A stretch of DNA of 64,000 nt from Bin87 sp963668585 (GTDB taxonomy: Bacteria; Chloroflexota; Dehalococcoidia; Lucifugimonadales; UBA3495), in the NCBI GenBank assembly GCA_963668585.1, contig OY764869.1, forward strand, positions 1,488,001 to 1,552,000. The letters are read 5' to 3'. The position numbers and the translations under genes were made by a program. Shown here piece by piece: positions 24,623 to 32,800 of the stretch. The notes below the pieces were generated by a model. That model made no database searches and was not told the DNA's origin. It saw only the letters and a list, made by a program, of their open reading frames with translations. The first letter of the stretch is position 1, and every line of letters begins with the position of its first letter.

Positions 24623-25443
24623 GCAGCCTGGCCGAAAGGCTCCTGCGGCGTCCGCCGTCGCTGCGGGAGCTGATCGTCCGGCTGGGCCACGCCGAGGACT
24701 ACGCCTGGTTCGCCGGACTGGCGCGCCGCCTCTTTCCCGAAGAGGCGGAAACGATGCTGGCGATACCCGACGCGGGCGGGCGGCTGGAACGCTTCGCCCG
24801 GCTGTTCGAGGAACGCCACTTCCCCCTCTACGCCCCCTACCTGGAGTTCTACGTGGACGAAGGCGAGGACCCGCCCTTCACCTGGCTGCGGCGGGGCATC
24901 CCCTTCCAGCTGATGGGCTTCGGCTACGACGGCCTCCACGAGATGTGGGACGGCTACCGGGAGGGCCTCTCGGCCCTGGCGCTGCTGGCGGAACCCCCCG
25001 ATTTCTACAGCGACGAACCCGGCGGATTGCGCACCGCCTGGCTGGGATGCGCCGCCCAGCGCATCCCACAGGAGACACTGGAACGGATTCCGAAAGGCGG
25101 CATACCCCTGGACGTTCTCACCGAGGCGGTGCAGGAGACCGAATTCCAGGGCGCGGCCCAGGCCGCCGCCTGGGTGCGGGCCGAGACCGGCAATTTCTTC
25201 CTCGACCACTCCTTTGAGGATGGCGACTACGACGGCTTCTCCGACCCCTGGGAGGACGAAATCATCGCCGAGGGGACGCAGGAGTGGCGGAAGGCCAGCG
25301 CGCTGGTGGACTCGGTGGTGAAGCTGGCCGACTGGCTGGAGGAAGACCTGCCGGGCCGGTTCGCCGAAATGCTGGACTTCATCCTGCCCCGGCTGCCCGA
25401 ACCAACGACAGAACAGGAGGAAAGCGATGATGACGACCAATGA
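24595..25443 (+). CDS. Hypothetical protein in the position of PRTRC protein F
   Basis: The 282-aa protein starts at ATG 24595 inside the previous gene (28-base overlap) and overlaps the E2-like gene by 17 bases. It is acidic, with aromatic residues: YAPYLEFYVDEGEDPPFTWL, GIPFQLMGFGYDGLHEMWDG and later FLDHSFEDGDYDGFSDPWED. The C-terminus is Glu/Asp-rich (QEESDDDDQ). In described PRTRC cassettes I recall a protein F of about this size between C and B, so this may be a divergent F. I cannot confirm that by sequence. Its function is unknown in any case. Confidence 0.55.
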   Translation: MATAAPPVLSSLAERLLRRPPSLRELIVRLGHAEDYAWFAGLARRLFPEEAETMLAIPDAGGRLERFARLFEERHFPLYAPYLEFYVDEGEDPPFTWLRRGIPFQLMGFGYDGLHEMWDGYREGLSALALLAEPPDFYSDEPGGLRTAWLGCAAQRIPQETLERIPKGGIPLDVLTEAVQETEFQGAAQAAAWVRAETGNFFLDHSFEDGDYDGFSDPWEDEIIAEGTQEWRKASALVDSVVKLADWLEEDLPGRFAEMLDFILPRLPEPTTEQEESDDDDQ

Positions 25444-26140
25444 CACTCACCGGGCGGAGTGGTCCCTGCCGGGTCGGGACGACCTGCCCCGGGACACCCT
25501 CCAAGCCCAACTGGAGGTGTACGGCGAGACCATCCTGCTGCGGGGTTTCGAGGCCGACCGCAACTGGGTCAGGACCGTCTCGGCGGACGAGATCGCCAAC
25601 GTGTTCATCCGGCACCTGGGCTTTTCCTCAGGGCTGCTGCCCGAGAGCGCCCTCTGGTGGAACCAGGGGGAGACCGGGCAGGTGGTGGCCCTGTGGCGCC
25701 CGCCCCAGGTCTGGCCGGTGGCTCTGCAACGGGAGGCGTTCCAGCCTCCCGCAAGGCTCCGGCTGCCCATGCCCGGGCTGGTCTTCGTCTGCTCGCCGGG
25801 CCGGGCGCCCTGGGTCTACGCCGCCCTGGAACGGCCTACGGATGCCGGACAGCAGCTCTACCGCGCTCCCGCCTTCAACGTCTTCCGGGACGGGCGGGTC
25901 TGCCCCGGCAGCCACCGCTTCCCCGAGGAGGTGGGACGGATCCCCGAATCCTTCTTCCAGTCCTTCTTCTCCCTTACCGGAGATACCAGGGACCGGTCGA
26001 AAAAGCACCCCGACAACCTGCAAGCGTTATGGGAGGAACTGGATGGACAGGCTGAGTACCCGGTTGAGGACCTGGTTCCCCAATGCACCGTGGGCCACGT
26101 CATGGCGGCCTCCGAAGGACGGAGGGGCTACTACGCCTAG
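25427..26140 (+). CDS. PRTRC protein B, E2-like (Prok-E2 group D) protein
   Basis: The 237-aa protein starts at ATG 25427 (SD GGAGG) within the end of the preceding gene. The middle part has beta strands as in a ubiquitin-conjugating fold (VVALWRPPQVWPVAL, then LPMPGLVFVCSPGRAPWVYA). It is followed by the segment APAFNVFRDGRVCPGSHRFP, whose cysteine is my candidate for the E2 active-site Cys. The C-terminus has CTVGHVMAASEGRRGYYA. This order matches PRTRC protein B, which Aravind and colleagues linked to the E2 superfamily. It would take Ub-like protein C from the E1/ThiF enzyme. No experimental target is known to me. Confidence 0.75.
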   Translation: MMTTNDTHRAEWSLPGRDDLPRDTLQAQLEVYGETILLRGFEADRNWVRTVSADEIANVFIRHLGFSSGLLPESALWWNQGETGQVVALWRPPQVWPVALQREAFQPPARLRLPMPGLVFVCSPGRAPWVYAALERPTDAGQQLYRAPAFNVFRDGRVCPGSHRFPEEVGRIPESFFQSFFSLTGDTRDRSKKHPDNLQALWEELDGQAEYPVEDLVPQCTVGHVMAASEGRRGYYA

Positions 26141-26174
26141 CGACGACGCTGCTCCCAGCGCCGCTGCTTCGCCG

Positions 26175-26783
26175 GTGGGCTACCTGGTGAGCCACCCCCC
26201 CGGTCTCGCCGGTTCTCAAGGGATCGGCTTCGACTACGTTCTCGGGTCGGGCGGCCTCTACGTCCAGTCGGAGAGCGCCCACCTGACGGCGCGTGTCCTG
26301 GTCGCTCCCGCCGAGGTGCGGGGGCTGGCTCCCGTAACCGAGAAGGTGACGCTGGCCCACGGCCCCATCCCGGCCCATGTCTTCGAGTTGGGGCTGGGCT
26401 GGATGCTGGCCGCTCCGGGCACCGAGCGGTTCTTCGCCGTCCGGTGGGACGGCGACGCCTACCGGCTGGTGGTGCCGCCGCAGGAGGGCACGGGTTCATC
26501 CCTCACCTACCTGCCGCCCCAGGGCGTCATCGCTGAGTTCCACTCCCACGGACGCCACTCCGCCTTCTTCTCCGCCACCGACGACCGGGACGAGCAGGGG
26601 TTTCGTGTCTACGGCGTCGTGGGAAGCCTGGACACCCCCGAACCGGAACTGGCCCTGCGGCTCGGCATCTACGGCCACTTCGCGGCTCTGTACTGGTCCC
26701 AGGTCCTCGACGGCCCGCACCCGCCGTGGCTGCAGCTGGCGGGCCAGGAACCCGAACCAACATCAAGCAACCCACATGTATAA
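26175..26783 (+). CDS. PRTRC protein A, JAB/JAMM-type peptidase
   Basis: The 202-aa product contains a JAMM metal motif, EFHSHGRHSAFFSATDDRDE, and the trailing GFRVYGVVGSLDTPEPELAL. Both are typical of PRTRC protein A. Its N-terminal part (YLVSHPP, GFDYVLGSGGLYV, then LVAPAEVRGLAPVTEKV) also fits. I set the start at GTG 26175 because it gives the family length, but no ribosome site is close. An ATG at 26043 with GGAGG six bases upstream would give 246 aa, overlapping the E2-like gene by 98 bases. The role is probably de-conjugation or maturation of the ubiquitin-like protein C. The neighbours (B upstream, ThiF 15 bases downstream) support one operon. Confidence 0.75.
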   Translation: MGYLVSHPPGLAGSQGIGFDYVLGSGGLYVQSESAHLTARVLVAPAEVRGLAPVTEKVTLAHGPIPAHVFELGLGWMLAAPGTERFFAVRWDGDAYRLVVPPQEGTGSSLTYLPPQGVIAEFHSHGRHSAFFSATDDRDEQGFRVYGVVGSLDTPEPELALRLGIYGHFAALYWSQVLDGPHPPWLQLAGQEPEPTSSNPHV

Positions 26784-26798
26784 GGAGGTAACGCAACC

Positions 26799-27596
26799 AT
26801 GCCCTACTACCTGGACAACCAGTTCCTGCTGGACAACCCCTGGATCACCGTGGTCGGCTGTGGCGGCACTGGCGGCTTCGTCGCCGAGGGCCTCTGCCGC
26901 CTCTTCCAGGGCCGCGACGCCACCATCGTCCTGGTGGACCACGACCGGGTGGAACCCCACAACCTGCTCCGGCAAAACTTCTACGCCGAGGACGTGGGCA
27001 AGTTCAAGAGCAAGGCTCTGGCCGACCGGCTGGCAAAAGCATACCGGCGGCCCGTGGGCTACTCGGTCTACCCCTTCCGGGAGGAATACCGCCCCCTGGG
27101 GAGCCGCTACCCCGGCCTCTCCTCCCACGACGGCCTGATCATCGGCTGCGCCGACAACGCCGCCTCTAGAAGGGCCATGGCCGAGTGCCTGCCCGGAGAC
27201 CCCTGCCGCTGGCTCATCGACGCCGGCAACGACACCAACTGGGGCCAGGTTCTCGTTGGCAACATAGCGGAAAAGGTGGCCCTGGAGGAACCGCCCTTCA
27301 CCGGCGAGACCTGCCACATGGCCCCGGCGCCCACCCTGCAACGGCCTGACCTGCTCACCGCCGTGTCCACCCGTCCGCCCGACGTGGACTGCGCGGCGGC
27401 CCTGGACCTCACCGACCAGGACCCCACCATCAACCAGATGATGGCGTCGCTGGTGTTGCAGGTGGTCCGCCGCATGGTGGCGGGCACCTGCCCTTTCCTG
27501 GGCCTCTACCTGGACATGGACCTGGGCACCGTAACGCCTTCCTACGTCACCCCGGAGGCGGTGGCGCGGCTGGTGGGACGGGCCGACGCCGGTTGA
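26799..27596 (+). CDS. PRTRC ThiF/E1-like adenylating enzyme
   Basis: The 265-aa protein shows the ThiF/E1 nucleotide-binding start VVGCGGTGGFVAEGLCRL, then VDHDRVEPHNLLRQNF with the conserved Asp and Arg/Asn-containing ATP site. The sequence IGCADNAASRRAM follows, and PINQMMA-like helices come near the end. ThiF/E1 enzymes adenylate the C-terminal Gly of a ubiquitin-like protein. The length is short for an E1 but normal for the PRTRC type. Cysteines near residues 126, 135, 146 and 169 could be catalytic, but I cannot tell which. It has AAGGAGG before the start and closes the cassette. Its presence with E2, JAB and Ub-like genes argues for a working conjugation route. Confidence 0.85.
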   Translation: MPYYLDNQFLLDNPWITVVGCGGTGGFVAEGLCRLFQGRDATIVLVDHDRVEPHNLLRQNFYAEDVGKFKSKALADRLAKAYRRPVGYSVYPFREEYRPLGSRYPGLSSHDGLIIGCADNAASRRAMAECLPGDPCRWLIDAGNDTNWGQVLVGNIAEKVALEEPPFTGETCHMAPAPTLQRPDLLTAVSTRPPDVDCAAALDLTDQDPTINQMMASLVLQVVRRMVAGTCPFLGLYLDMDLGTVTPSYVTPEAVARLVGRADAG

Positions 27597-27645
27597 CTGG
27601 CGCAAACCAACCCCTACAAACCGAACTTATAAGGAGAATGAGACC

Positions 27646-28632
27646 ATGACTGACCACAAGGAAAACGCCACCGCGACTGCGATGTGGCAGGACAACCACA
27701 GCGGGAAGCGGGGACATCAATTGATGACCGATAAGCTGGCAGACACCATCCCCGCCCTCGGCGCCAATGAGAAGGCTCGCGACTACGACGACGTGCTGGC
27801 CCTCGCCAAATTGTTCAGTCCGTACAGCAGCTGGACCTGGTACATCACCGAACTGGACCCGCAGACCGGCCAGTGTTTCGGCCTGGTGGAGGGGTTCGAG
27901 AAGGAAATTGGGTACTTTGATTTGACCGAGCTGGCCGAGACTACCGTCTTCGGCGGTGTGCCCGCCGTGGAACGGGACCTCTACTGGGAACCCATGACCC
28001 TGGGCGAAATCAAGAGCGGGTCCCGGAAGGACTCGCCATACGATGACGAGACCAGGAAAGGAGATGCCTTGACTGACGAAACCGGAACGGAAATCCACTC
28101 CCCGGACGTGGTGAGCGCCGAGGAGTTCCTCTTCGGAACCGCGCCGGATGATGCGCCTGCCGAGGTTGCCGGGGAGCTTCCCGCCGGAGGCGGAACGGAC
28201 GACGCGGGAGACACGGAAACCGCCAAGGCACCGGACGCCGACACGGAGACCGCTGCTGAGGAATCCGATGTTACCAACGAAGACGGCGGGGAGCAGTCCG
28301 CTCCAGCGGAGACGGAAACGTCGGAGGAACTGAAGGTCGTCCTGTCCATCCGGGCGGGCCGGGCTACCATCGGGGTGCAGCGGCCCGCGTCGGACCCGCA
28401 CATCGAGTCCTTCGACGACCTCGACCTGTTCGAACTGGCCGACCTGTTCCCGGCGGTGGTGGCCCGGGCCCGGGCCGTCTGGGAGGAGACGCCGCAGCAT
28501 CAGGCCTACGTGAAACCCGCTCCCCCGCCCAGGCAGCGGAACCGCCGCCAGCAGGCGACGGCCCAGGCTGGAATCACCGAAGGGGAAGGGGAGGCGGCGC
28601 AACAGCAGCCGGAGACGCTGAGGCTGTTCTGA
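27646..28632 (+). CDS. DUF2958-domain protein with acidic linker and C-terminal unit
   Basis: The 328-aa product starts at ATG 27646 (SD AAGGAGA). Residues about 30-125 match DUF2958: ALGANEKARDYDDVLALAK, then WTWYITELDPQTGQCFGLVE, EIGYFDLTELAE and VERDLYWEPMTL. A long Asp/Glu/Thr-rich disordered linker (about 140-230) separates this from a C-terminal unit of about 60 residues (LSIRAGRATIGVQRPASDPH and FPAVVARARAVWEETPQHQA), then a basic tail. DUF2958 proteins are common on plasmids and conjugative elements near PRTRC or anti-restriction genes, and their function is unknown. The added C-terminal part is odd for the usually about 110-aa family. A hairpin follows the stop. Confidence 0.75.
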   Translation: MTDHKENATATAMWQDNHSGKRGHQLMTDKLADTIPALGANEKARDYDDVLALAKLFSPYSSWTWYITELDPQTGQCFGLVEGFEKEIGYFDLTELAETTVFGGVPAVERDLYWEPMTLGEIKSGSRKDSPYDDETRKGDALTDETGTEIHSPDVVSAEEFLFGTAPDDAPAEVAGELPAGGGTDDAGDTETAKAPDADTETAAEESDVTNEDGGEQSAPAETETSEELKVVLSIRAGRATIGVQRPASDPHIESFDDLDLFELADLFPAVVARARAVWEETPQHQAYVKPAPPPRQRNRRQQATAQAGITEGEGEAAQQQPETLRLF

Positions 28633-28668
28633 GCCTGGTCCGGTGGGCGTGGCACCTCGCAACGCGAC

Positions 28669-28716
28669 GCCAGAGGGAGAGGGCATCGCTTCATCAGCGA
28701 CGGCCCTCCCCCTGGC
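28669..28716 (+). terminator. Large hairpin ending the rightward array
   Basis: GCCAGAGGGAGAGGGC (from 28669) pairs with GGCCCTCCCCCTGGC (ending 28716), with a further GTCGC-type inner match. There is no T-run. It stands between the DUF2958 gene and the convergent HTH gene. Confidence 0.55.
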
Positions 28717-28780
28717 TACTCATGCATGCGGCCTTTTTGCGTTTCCGGCCCGGGACGCTAGTCCAATCGCCCATCGGCCC

Positions 28781-29044
28781 CTACCCGTCCTCCTCCTCCT
28801 CCACGATGAAGAAGAGGACGTGGAAGTCATCAACGCCCAGGACTTCCTGCATCCGCCGCCGCAGTCGCGGCGACGGGCTGCGCTCGGCCCGCATCAGCCG
28901 AGTCATGTAGCCCCGGGAAATCCCGCAGCGCCGGGCCAGCTCGTTCTGGGAAAGGTCCAGCCGGTCCAGCAACTCCCACACGGCTGCAGTTTTCAGCAGG
29001 ACACGCGATGAGCGCCGTCTGCGTGGCACGTCCCATGTCTCCAT
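28781..29044 (-). CDS. XRE/Cro-type helix-turn-helix regulator
   Basis: I use ATG 29044 (product 87 aa) because GAGGGAAC lies upstream; longer frames exist. Residues about 22-70 form a Cro/C1-type HTH: VWELLDRLDLSQNELARRCG, then ISRGYMTRLMRAERSPSPRL. The end is a hydrophobic-acidic segment (DFHVLFFIVEEEEDG), which may mediate dimerisation. It probably represses genes of the element and is convergent with the array. The start is uncertain by tens of residues. Confidence 0.65.
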   Translation of the reverse strand: METWDVPRRRRSSRVLLKTAAVWELLDRLDLSQNELARRCGISRGYMTRLMRAERSPSPRLRRRMQEVLGVDDFHVLFFIVEEEEDG

Positions 29045-29895
29045 CTGGCCAGTTCCCTCTCCCGCCTCCGGAGGGAAGAGACCGCCGGTAGCTGCTCCCG
29101 GAGCCCTGTCGTCTTCCATGTTTTCGGCCCATTCGTGTTCCCAGGTACGTCGGGATGGTCCGGCATTGACCGCCGGTGGACTGAACTGCCTTCCGAACCA
29201 GCAACCAGCGCGGAGCGCCTCGTCCCCAATCCGGGCCAACAGGCCCCGAAGTTTGCGGAGCCCCTGGTACGAAGATGAACTGCTCTGCAACTGACGCGAA
29301 GCCGCTCATCCCCGTGTCGAGTCCCGGCCCAGGCTCTATTTCTCAGGAGGGCGGCGCGGGTTCCTGCGAAAATGCCAGCCCACCACACTGGACAAAATCA
29401 AGAGCCTTTTCCATTGTATTCGCACTGGCACTGTAACCGGCCCCTCCCGATGGACCCGCCGATTGATGGTCCTGAAGGACGCATGGTCGGTCCGGGACCG
29501 GGGGAAGTTCCAGAGAAGCCCCCGCCGGACCGGCGGGGGCTTCCGGCTGTTGTGCGAGAGCACGGGTGCGGTCGGTCTGCCTGCCATCCGGGCTGACCGA
29601 AAACTCTAAACTGGGCGCCGCCGTTTCCGATCCCTCGAATACTGTGCTGCCCCTGATGTAGCCCGGTCAGACTTGCGCCGGATACCCGCGCTTCAGGACA
29701 TCGTGACGGTCCTGGACCTCCCAGCAGACCCAACCCACGCGCCGGGTATCTTTGACTGAGCAGCGGGAATTGCGTTGTCCGCTGCCTTCACACCGGAGAC
29801 CAGAAGCAGCTCTCCCTGCTTCCGGCCCCCGCATTGTACCCTGTGTCCACAGGAGGCGGCCCCGCCGGACTTCCGGGCAGTACGGTCCAGCCGGA
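29045..29895. other. About 850 bases without a clear gene at the right border of the element
   Basis: Frames here have no ribosome sites or family matches. The stretch holds one strong hairpin (29515-29543). It separates element genes from exported-protein genes and may contain the unseen attachment site. I found no obvious direct repeat or tRNA. Confidence 0.4.
29515..29543. terminator. Perfect 14-bp GC hairpin
   Basis: GAAGCCCCCGCCGG and CCGGCGGGGGCTTC are exact complements separated by one base. It works on either strand as a stem but lacks a clean T-run. It may terminate transcription running between the HTH gene and the giant Calx-beta gene. Confidence 0.6.
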
Positions 29896-32800
29896 CTAGT
29901 CGTCGTCCAGGATGGTCCCGGTGGCCGTGCCGTCGGTGATGACAGCGCCCTCCGCCTCCGTCAGGACCAGCTCCAGGGTCTCATCGTCCTCCCGGCGGCT
30001 GTCGTCGTAGACGTTCACGCCGGCATAGGCCCACGTCCAACCCGGCTGGAAGACCACCTTGAGGTTGCCGATGGCGTAGTCCACCCCATTGGTGGCGGTT
30101 CCCTCGCGGATCTCATACCAGACCGTTACGGTCTCTTCCGACGCTTCGCTCAGTGTGACCATGAACTCCAGGTATAAGTTTCCTTCGCTACCCTGGGCGT
30201 CCTCCACTGATACCTCCGGCAGCTGTTGCGCCGGCGCGTCGTCGTTGTCCGACACCGCCACCGTGCCCGCTCCCTGGGACGAGGACACCGTGTAGTCGTC
30301 GCCGGTATTCACCGTCGCCGTGACTGACCCGTCGGTCTCGTCCACTGAATCATCGCTGGTGGCGATGGTCAGCGTGGCGCTGCCGCCAGTGGGGATGGTC
30401 ACCGTCCGCTGGCCCGTGCTGACCCCGTAGTCGCCGTCCTGGGTGACGGTCACGGTGACGTCCAAGTCGGCCGCCGGAGCCGGGCTGGCGGTGATGGTGA
30501 ACTCCGCGTCGCCGCCCTCGGTTATGCCGCTCCCGGCGGTGATGCTAACCTCCGGCGTAACGTCGTTATCCGACACGGACACCGTGCCCGCGCCCTGCGA
30601 GCTCGACACCGTGTAGCCGTCGCCGGTATTCACGGTTGCCGTAACCGACCCGTCGGTCTCGTCCACTGAATCATCGCTGGTGGCGATGGTCAGCGTGGCG
30701 CTGCCGCCGGTGGGGATGGTCACCGTCCGCTGGCCCGTGCTCGCGCCGTAGTCGCCGTCCTGGGTGACAGTCACGCTGACGTCCAGGTCAGCATCCGGCG
30801 CCGGGCTGGCGGTGATGGTGAACTCCGCGTCGCCGCCCTCGGTTATGCCGCTCCCGGCGGTGATGCTAACCTCCGGCGTAACGTCGTTGTCCGACACCGC
30901 CACCGTGCCCGCGCCCTGGGAGCCGGACACCGTGTAGCCGTCGCCGGTATTCACGGTTGCCGTGACCGACCCGTCGGTCTCGTCCACTGAATCATCGCTG
31001 GTGGCGATGGTCAGCGTGGCGCTGCCGCCGGTGGGGATGGTCACGGTCTGTGCGCCCGTGCTGGCCCCGTAGTCGCCGTCCTGGGTGACAGTCACGGTGA
31101 CGTCCAAGTCGGCCGCCGGAGCCGGGCTGGCGGTGATGGTGAACTCGGCATTGCCGCCCTCGGTTATGCCGCTCCCGGCAGTGACGCTCACCTCCGGCGT
31201 AACGTCGTTATCCGACACGGACACCGTGCCCGCGCCCTGGGAGCTCGACACCGTGTAGCCGTCGCCGGTATTCACGGTTGCCGTGACCGACCCGTCGGTC
31301 TCGTCCACTGAATCATCGCTGGTGGCGATGGTCAGCGTGGCGCTGCCGCCGGTGGGGATGGTCACCGTCCGCTGGCCCGCGCTCGCGCCGTAGTCGCCGC
31401 TGGCGGTGATCGTTACCGACACCGGCAGGTTGGCCGCCGGCGCCGGGCTGGCCGTGATGGTGAACTCGGCATTGCCGCCCTCGGTTACGTCGCTCCCGGC
31501 AGTGACGCTCACCTCCGGGTCCTGGACCACCGGGGCGACCGTAGCGTCGTCATCCGTCACGCTGACGGTCTCCGACGCCAGTGCGCCCACCGTGTAGCCG
31601 CTGCCGCCGTTCAGCGTCAGCGTTACCGAGCCGTCCGGCTCGTCCGCCGAATCGTCCGTCGTGGTGATGCTCAGCGTGACGCTGCCGCCCGTGGGGATGG
31701 TCACGCTACTCGGAATTGCGCCGTAGCCGAAGTCGCCCGTGGTCACCACGTTGATGCCCACATTGAGGTCCGATGAGGGGGCCGGGTTCGCGGAGATCCC
31801 GAACGTCACGGTCTGACCCTCGGAACCCCCAACGGAGCTCAGGATGTTCACCTCCGGCGTAACCACCGGCGCGGGTGTTGGCGTGGGCGCCGGCGTCGCT
31901 GACTCAATGGCCTGCAACTCTGCCGCCACCGGAACCCACCGGCCCCAGCCGGCATCGGCATAGACCTGCGCCGCCGCCGCCGTCATCGGTTCCAGGTCGG
32001 GGTAGCTCTCGGCCCCGAAGGCTTCGAGCACCCGCTTCCAGCGGTTCACGTGCTTGGCGCCGTGCTGCGTCTCGGCCGCGTAGCTGCGCACGTCCGCGAG
32101 CACCTGCGCGTTGACCGACTCACTCGTCGGCGCGGGCGCCGGCTGCGGGTTCGCCGCCTCCAGCGCGACCAGGTACTCAGCCACGGGAATCCACCTCGCC
32201 CGGCCAATGTCCGCGTGGGCCTGGGCCTCGCCGGCTGTCGTCGGTTCGAGATTCGGGTAGTCCTCCACGCCAAAGGCTTCCAGCACCCGCTTCCAGCGGT
32301 TCACGTGACCCGCGCCGTGCTGCGTCTCGCCGGCGTAGCTGCGGACATCCGCCACCAACTGCGGGTCCAGCGTCGGCTGTGGCGCGACCGGGGTCACCGG
32401 CGTGGCGTCGTCGTCGGCCACGTTGACCGTGCCCGCGCCCTGGGACGAGGACACCGTGTACCCGCTGCCGGTGTTTACCGTGGCCGTCACCGACCCGTCG
32501 GTCTCGTCCACGGCGTCGTTGCTGGTGGCGATGGTCAGCGTGGCGATGCCCGTGGTCGGGATGGTCACAGTCTGTACGCCCGTGCTCACGCCGTATTCGC
32601 CGCTCTGGCTGACCGTCACGCTGACCGGCAGGTCCGCCGCCGGCGTCGGGCTGGCGGAGATGGTGAACTCGGCGCTGCCGCCCTCGGTCACGTCGGCGCC
32701 GGCCGTGATACTGACCTCCGGCGTGGGCGTGACAGGCGTGACAACGGTCTGACCCGCCGCCTCAATCGCCTCCAGCACGGGGATCACCGGCTGCCACCTG

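Larger units (their letters stand above)
1..28780. mobile_element. Interior of an integrative/conjugative or plasmid-like element (boundaries approximate)
   Basis: Gene content rather than ends defines this call. A leftward type IV secretion operon (VirB4, VirD4-like, TrbL-like, PrgI-like, VirB2-like) sits back to back with a rightward DNA-metabolism array (primase, Rad52, SSB, RadC, Cas4-like nuclease, helicase, methylase) and a PRTRC-type ubiquitin-like cassette. This mix is known from plasmids and integrative conjugative elements. No relaxase, integrase or attachment site is visible. The left end lies outside the window. The right end is placed after the HTH gene only because exported-protein and IS content begins there. 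Confidence 0.75.

Noticed and set aside
30241..31524. Tandem repeats as a CRISPR array or minisatellite outside genes
   Set aside because: The 321-base period is an exact codon multiple, stays in frame and codes Calx-beta units.
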